A stretch of 64,000 bases of DNA, taken from contig OZ251484.1 of the NCBI GenBank assembly GCA_965242665.1, positions 3,286,001 to 3,350,000 of the forward strand, written 5' to 3'. Below, one piece after another: positions 60,330-64,000 of the stretch. Origin of the DNA: VXLM01 sp965242665. GTDB lineage: Bacteria; Chloroflexota; Dehalococcoidia; Lucifugimonadales; VXLM01. Positions within the stretch are counted from its first letter, which is position 1. Each line of letters begins with the position of its first letter. Under the pieces are notes generated by a model. It was not told where the DNA came from and ran no database searches. It saw only the letters and a list, made by a program, of their open reading frames with translations. A program made the position numbers and the translations under genes.

Positions 60330-60788
60330 ATGCACAAGGACAAGAAACTGTCGGACCGGATCGAGACCATCGTGGGAGAGTCAAAGGAAGCATTCAAGGA
60401 AGCGTTCCACTCCACCGGGGTCGATATCGAGTCTATCGGCCAGAGTATCGGGGAGTCTGTAGACCGAGCGTTGTCGTCCCGTCAGAACGTCGTAATGGTA
60501 CGCATGAACGCCGAGAGCCTTTGCCGCGTGGACGAACTGATCGAGGCGGATATTGTGTCGAGCCGCTCCGAGGCCGTGGCCTTCCTAGTGTCCGAGGGCA
60601 TCGACGCCCGGTCGGACCTGTTCGCGAAGATCCGAGAAAAGGTCGAGGAGATTCGCAAAGCCAAACAAGACCTGCGAGACATTCTCAGGGAGAAGCCCTC
60701 AGGAACACAGACAGGCGCGGCCAAGCAGGACGAAGCTGCGAACCCCGGTAAAGAGAAGGAAGACGAGCGTCCCTCGGAATCGAAGTGA
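60330..60788 (+). CDS. Ribbon-helix-helix DNA-binding-like protein
   Basis: This 152-residue highly charged protein has an amphipathic N-terminal helix (about 5-50), then a ribbon-helix-helix unit (QNVVMVRMNAESLCRVDEL, then SSRSEAVAFLVSEGI, about 52-95), a second coiled-coil-like helix (AKIREKVEEIRKAKQDLRDI) and a polar tail. The strand VVMVRM followed by two helices with SRSEAV matches CopG/Arc-type regulators. A near-consensus promoter drives it. Its targets are unknown; the promoter has no obvious palindrome for autoregulation. Confidence 0.75.
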   Translation: MHKDKKLSDRIETIVGESKEAFKEAFHSTGVDIESIGQSIGESVDRALSSRQNVVMVRMNAESLCRVDELIEADIVSSRSEAVAFLVSEGIDARSDLFAKIREKVEEIRKAKQDLRDILREKPSGTQTGAAKQDEAANPGKEKEDERPSESK

Positions 60789-60840
60789 CCACCCATCACG
60801 TCAATTCGCGGCGGACGCTGAGCAGGGCGGACCGTCACTC

Positions 60841-61212
60841 TCAATCCATCAAGACTTTGCCGGTTGCGGGCCGCTCGCTGTATGCAGATGGAGACTTGGC
60901 GTCGTTCTTTCGAGCCACCTCGTAGCAAGCATTCAGCCCCGCGCCGCCCAGGCGGTGGATTGTTCCCAACGCGATGTATGCGACGTCTACCGCCTCCTTC
61001 GCGGCATCCTCCATATCTCCTCGGTTGAGTGCCCGGGCGTACTCTCCCACTTCCTCATCGAGCAGAGACAGGCGCTGCCGCAAAGCGTCGAGGGTGTCCT
61101 CGGTACTCGACGATGGATCTATTTGAGGTATCTCGAACCGCCGATGGAACTCGTCGACGCTGACCGCCAGCGCCCGTACCGCATGAACGAATGCAGCCGA
61201 TTCTTCTTTCAT
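60841..61212 (-). CDS. MazG-like / all-alpha NTP pyrophosphohydrolase
   Basis: This 123-residue all-helical protein has the metal-binding pattern of the MazG/PRA-PH superfamily: LDEEVGEYARAL (EExxE-like) and, one helix later, EAVDVAYIALG (ExxD). Such enzymes hydrolyse nucleoside triphosphates to monophosphates, often as house-cleaning. Its ATG overlaps the stop of the upstream YihY-family gene as ATGA. Confidence 0.75.
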   Translation of the reverse strand: MKEESAAFVHAVRALAVSVDEFHRRFEIPQIDPSSSTEDTLDALRQRLSLLDEEVGEYARALNRGDMEDAAKEAVDVAYIALGTIHRLGGAGLNACYEVARKNDAKSPSAYSERPATGKVLMD

Positions 61213-62258
61213 GTCTTCCGTCGTCTCCTCCGGCGCCGCGTTCCTACAACATCCAATCCATAGTGCTTGCGGCGCTCATCGTCCTTTCTCAAAGAATACT
61301 TGGTCGGTTGAATGAGCACTCCTCGTTCCACGCCCTGAGAGAGCCTTCCATACTCTGCCGCCATCTCCGCTCCCAAGATCAGGATCAGGCTGGCAACGTA
61401 TGCCCATACCAACAGCCCCAATACCGGAGCGAGAGTCCCATAGACGTTCTCGAAGTTGGCGAACCGCTCCAGATACAAGATGAAACCATTTTCGCAAATC
61501 TCGAACAGCACCGCCGCAACGAGCGCTCCGAGCCAAACGTATCGCCAATGCGTCTTCGTGTTCGGCATGAACTTGTAGACTATCAGGAATATCGCGTATG
61601 TAAGTGCAAGCGATACCCCCTGCAGGAAGAACCGCGCCAGTGTGTCGTATACCTGGCCCAGGCCCGTCAACTCGCTCGCCAATCTGGCAGCGCTTACGAC
61701 GGCAAGCGATAGGACGAACAGAACTCCGAACACAATCACAAGGAGGAACTGCCTCGGCTTGCCAATGAAGAATGGCCGCTCACGGCGCACATTCCAAGCG
61801 CGGTTTACCACACGGTTTATGACGCCAAACAACGCGCTCCCAGTCCACAACATCCCTACCACCGTAAGAAATCCCACAGCCCCCCGCGATTGAAGCACCG
61901 CCTGGACATTCGCGACCACGAGATCCTTCGATCCAGGTACGTAGTTGTCCAAGACATTCGATATCGAGTGTTCGATGTCGTTCGAGTCCACGAAGAACGA
62001 TAGGATGACTACCGTTCCCAATAGGAGAGGGAATAACGAGAGGAATGTGTAGTAGGCGAGCCCGGCCGCCATATGCGTGGCGTCGTTGGTCGCCATCTCT
62101 TGAACCGTACGGATAAGCAGCCTGACGACGAAACGACGCTCCAGCCGGCGCTTGACGGCGTACCATCTGCGCCGCGCGACTACCTCCCAACGTCGAACCG
62201 TCCTCGTATCCCTAATGCGGTCGAGTACGTCGTTTGACTCCTCTTGTCGATCCACCAT
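61209..62258 (-). CDS. YihY/BrkB-family inner membrane protein
   Basis: This 349-residue protein of the YihY/virulence factor BrkB family has six hydrophobic helices. Family landmarks are AAGLAYYTFLSLFPLLLG in the first helix region, a GFLTVVGMLWTGSALFG segment, and the late VYGTLAPVLGLLVWAYVASL in parts. It ends in a basic RRRRRRR tail. Despite old annotations the family is not RNase BN; function is unknown. ATG 62258 (MVDRQ) has AAGGTGG about 10 nt upstream; 62297 and 62279 are longer options. First gene of a pair with the MazG-like gene. Confidence 0.85.
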   Translation of the reverse strand: MVDRQEESNDVLDRIRDTRTVRRWEVVARRRWYAVKRRLERRFVVRLLIRTVQEMATNDATHMAAGLAYYTFLSLFPLLLGTVVILSFFVDSNDIEHSISNVLDNYVPGSKDLVVANVQAVLQSRGAVGFLTVVGMLWTGSALFGVINRVVNRAWNVRRERPFFIGKPRQFLLVIVFGVLFVLSLAVVSAARLASELTGLGQVYDTLARFFLQGVSLALTYAIFLIVYKFMPNTKTHWRYVWLGALVAAVLFEICENGFILYLERFANFENVYGTLAPVLGLLVWAYVASLILILGAEMAAEYGRLSQGVERGVLIQPTKYSLRKDDERRKHYGLDVVGTRRRRRRRKT

Positions 62259-62360
62259 AAGACGACCGCCACCTTGCATGCCATATGATGATAGCAAGGT
62301 ATTCTATGCTGTATTCTACCAAATGGCTCCGAATCACGCCCATACCATTGAGAGACTGCG

Positions 62361-63467
62361 ATGCCCTCCGATCCAAAGCTACGTTGCGCCCCCTGCGATA
62401 TCATCCTCCCTGCCGATCTGACTACGCTAACATGCCCCGGCTGCCGGCGTCCGCTGTCCATCGAATACATGACGCACGACTATGAAGCAGCTGCGGATCC
62501 GCCAATACCGGTCGCCAAGCGCTTCTTGAACGCAGTTACACTTGGGGAAGGAAACACCCCTCTCGCCGTGCTGCGCTCGGTCGCCTCCCCCTTGGGGCTG
62601 ACCTCCCTCGTTGCGAAACTGGAATATCTGAACCCTACAGGATCGTTCAAGGACAGAGGCGCGGCGGTGGTGGTTGCCGCCGCGCTTCAGGAAGGAATTC
62701 GCGAGGTTGTCGAGGACTCGTCGGGCAACGCCGGATCGTCTGTCTCCGCATACGCAGCGCGGGCGGGAATGCTCGCTCATATCTTTGCCCCTGCATCGAC
62801 GCCGGACGCCAAGATGAGGCAGATCGAGGCCTACGGCGCACGGGTGCACCCAGTCGAAGGCACGCGCGAAGACACAACCACAGCGGCTGTCGAATACTAT
62901 ACCAAGCGGGAATTGGTGTATGCGTCCCATGTAATGAGTCCATACTTCGTGGAAGGAACGAAGTCGTTCGCCTACGAGGTGTTCGTTCAATCGCGTGGAG
63001 AGATGCCGCAGCACATCGTGATTCCCGTTGGCAATGGGTCGCTGCTCTTGGGCGTGTTGAAGGGGTTTTCGGAGTTGAGAAGGGGAGGACATGTTGGACA
63101 GATGCCTCGCCTGCATGCAGTCCAATCCGCAACCGTCATGCCGGTGGTTGCAGCGTTTCATAGACGAAAGAGCGGCGCGAGGATGAATACGCCCACCGTG
63201 GCAGGCGGGATTGCGGTTGCGAGTCCGGCGAGGCTGGACGAGATCGTGACTGCGTTGAGGGACACGAGCGGCAGCGTGGCGGCAGTCGAAGACCGAGAAA
63301 TCCTCCATTGGCGGGATGCGCTAGCACAGCAAGAGGGAATATATGCCGAACCCACCTCTGCGGCTGCACTCGCTGGACTGGCGCAGCTTGTCGGCCGGGG
63401 CGTCATACGCCCGAACGAGCGAGTCCTCACGCCCATTACCGGATTCGGACTCAAAGACGCGCGGTAA
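62361..63467 (+). CDS. thrC: Threonine synthase
   Basis: This PLP-dependent lyase converts O-phosphohomoserine to threonine. The 368-residue protein starts with a small zinc ribbon (CAPC ... CPGC), then LGEGNTPL, the PLP lysine in LNPTGSFKDRGA, the phosphate-binding SSGNAGSSVSAYAARAG in parts, and GNGSLLLG. It is the shorter, archaeal/Chloroflexota-type form. Related fold-II enzymes (for example cysteate synthase) cannot be fully excluded. The stop is immediately followed by the stop of the convergent aminotransferase gene. Confidence 0.82.
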   Translation: MPSDPKLRCAPCDIILPADLTTLTCPGCRRPLSIEYMTHDYEAAADPPIPVAKRFLNAVTLGEGNTPLAVLRSVASPLGLTSLVAKLEYLNPTGSFKDRGAAVVVAAALQEGIREVVEDSSGNAGSSVSAYAARAGMLAHIFAPASTPDAKMRQIEAYGARVHPVEGTREDTTTAAVEYYTKRELVYASHVMSPYFVEGTKSFAYEVFVQSRGEMPQHIVIPVGNGSLLLGVLKGFSELRRGGHVGQMPRLHAVQSATVMPVVAAFHRRKSGARMNTPTVAGGIAVASPARLDEIVTALRDTSGSVAAVEDREILHWRDALAQQEGIYAEPTSAAALAGLAQLVGRGVIRPNERVLTPITGFGLKDAR

Positions 63468-64000
63468 TCACGCTTCCGCTTTTTCGAATGCCGCACGGAA
63501 GCCGGCGAGCGAGCCTTCCAAGGTCGAATCGCTCACGCAGTAGGATATGCGGAAGTGCCCCGAACAGCCGAACCCCCGCCCCGGCACTACCAACACCCGT
63601 TGGTCGCGCAAGACTTCCGTGAAGGCAGCGTCGTCCGCGATGGGAGAGCGCGGGAACATATAGAACGCTCCCTGCGGCTTGACTATCTCGTATCCGATGT
63701 CCGTCAGCTCCTCATACAAGAAATCCCGTTTTGATTGGTACGTACTCACGTCGACAGTCACGGACTGCAGGTTCTTGACGACGTGCTGCATAAGCGCCGG
63801 AGCGTTGACGAAGCCCAGCGTGCGGTTGCAGAAAGTCAACCCGTCCATGAGTTCATCTCTATCTGCGTACTCAGGATTCACCGCGACGAACCCGATGCGC
63901 TCTCCGGGGAGCGCAAGGTCTTTCGAGTGGGACGTCGCCGCGATGCTGCGAACATGGTGCTCGAAGACGTGCGGGTACTCGAGTCCATCGAACAGTATCT
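63468..64000 (-). CDS. Partial PLP-dependent aminotransferase (5' end outside window)
   Basis: The C-terminal 177 residues of a fold-type I aminotransferase are visible. The PLP lysine motif SHSKDLALPGERIGFVA is near the window edge, followed by GAFYMFPRSP and the substrate arginine region GHFRISYCVS. It resembles class I aspartate-type aminotransferases. The gene reads off the right edge on the minus strand, so the start and substrate specificity cannot be seen. It converges on thrC with no gap. Confidence 0.85.
   Translation of the reverse strand, partial: ILFDGLEYPHVFEHHVRSIAATSHSKDLALPGERIGFVAVNPEYADRDELMDGLTFCNRTLGFVNAPALMQHVVKNLQSVTVDVSTYQSKRDFLYEELTDIGYEIVKPQGAFYMFPRSPIADDAAFTEVLRDQRVLVVPGRGFGCSGHFRISYCVSDSTLEGSLAGFRAAFEKAEA

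Overview
The window reads as one contig of a GC-rich (roughly 58-60 % by eye) bacterial chromosome. Gene content points to Chloroflexota, most likely a Dehalococcoidia/SAR202-type lineage. The hints are a MetF plus MetV-type protein pair, two DUF3105 proteins, a Vms1-like (VLRF1) release factor, LL-diaminopimelate aminotransferase, archaeal-type phosphoglycerate mutase, a shikimate kinase/dehydroquinate synthase fusion, and the mixed bag of SDR, TPP-enzyme, dipeptidase and sugar-isomerase genes. This placement is inference from gene repertoire; there is no rRNA in the window.

Layout. 1-3.8 kb is a nuclease/methyltransferase patch: a truncated PD-(D/E)XK protein, a small membrane protein, a DNA methyltransferase-HNH pair split at a seven-G tract, a glutaredoxin and a stand-alone HNH protein. 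3.9-16 kb is mostly housekeeping and catabolism: mtaB, a sugar isomerase-like protein, an SDR, a VLRF1-type release factor, rpiB, a lone TPP-enzyme PYR subunit, an RDD protein, metF/metV, pabB, a radical-SAM protein and a dipeptidase. At 16-17.5 kb lies an intact paralogue of the methyltransferase-HNH protein. 17.5-24.1 kb carries alaS-ruvX, then aroE-aroKB-tauE, all leftward. 24.5-32.6 kb holds exported or unusual proteins (a beta-propeller/LRR lipoprotein, a Cys-repeat lipoprotein, a double integrase-SAM-like protein) around tgt.

32.6-39.0 kb is a defence-like cassette: a 1099-residue nuclease-methyltransferase, and opposite it an AAA ATPase translationally linked to a TOPRIM-like DUF3226 protein. 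It is bracketed by two clusters of REP-type palindromes that share a 68-bp direct repeat. 39.0-49.6 kb has a TPP enzyme, tRNA-Trp and a leftward purine cluster (guaA-purD-phosphodiesterase-purE-purB-purC, two DUF3105 genes, purS). 49.6-57.9 kb runs rightward: tsaC, a prenyl synthase, pgk, apgM, tpiA, miaA, dapF, dapL. 58-64 kb has a PilM-like protein with an N-terminal C2H2 zinc-finger motif, an RHH protein, a MazG-like/YihY pair, thrC and a truncated aminotransferase.

Functional themes: tRNA decoding (TsaC makes the t6A that MtaB thiomethylates; MiaA, Tgt, AlaS, tRNA-Trp), shikimate/folate/C1 metabolism, purine synthesis, lower glycolysis, and lysine/threonine synthesis. The most notable material is the restriction-like genes and their variation signatures, the AAA/TOPRIM pair, the zinc-finger PilM-like protein, and a one-sided distribution of a KOPS-like octamer.
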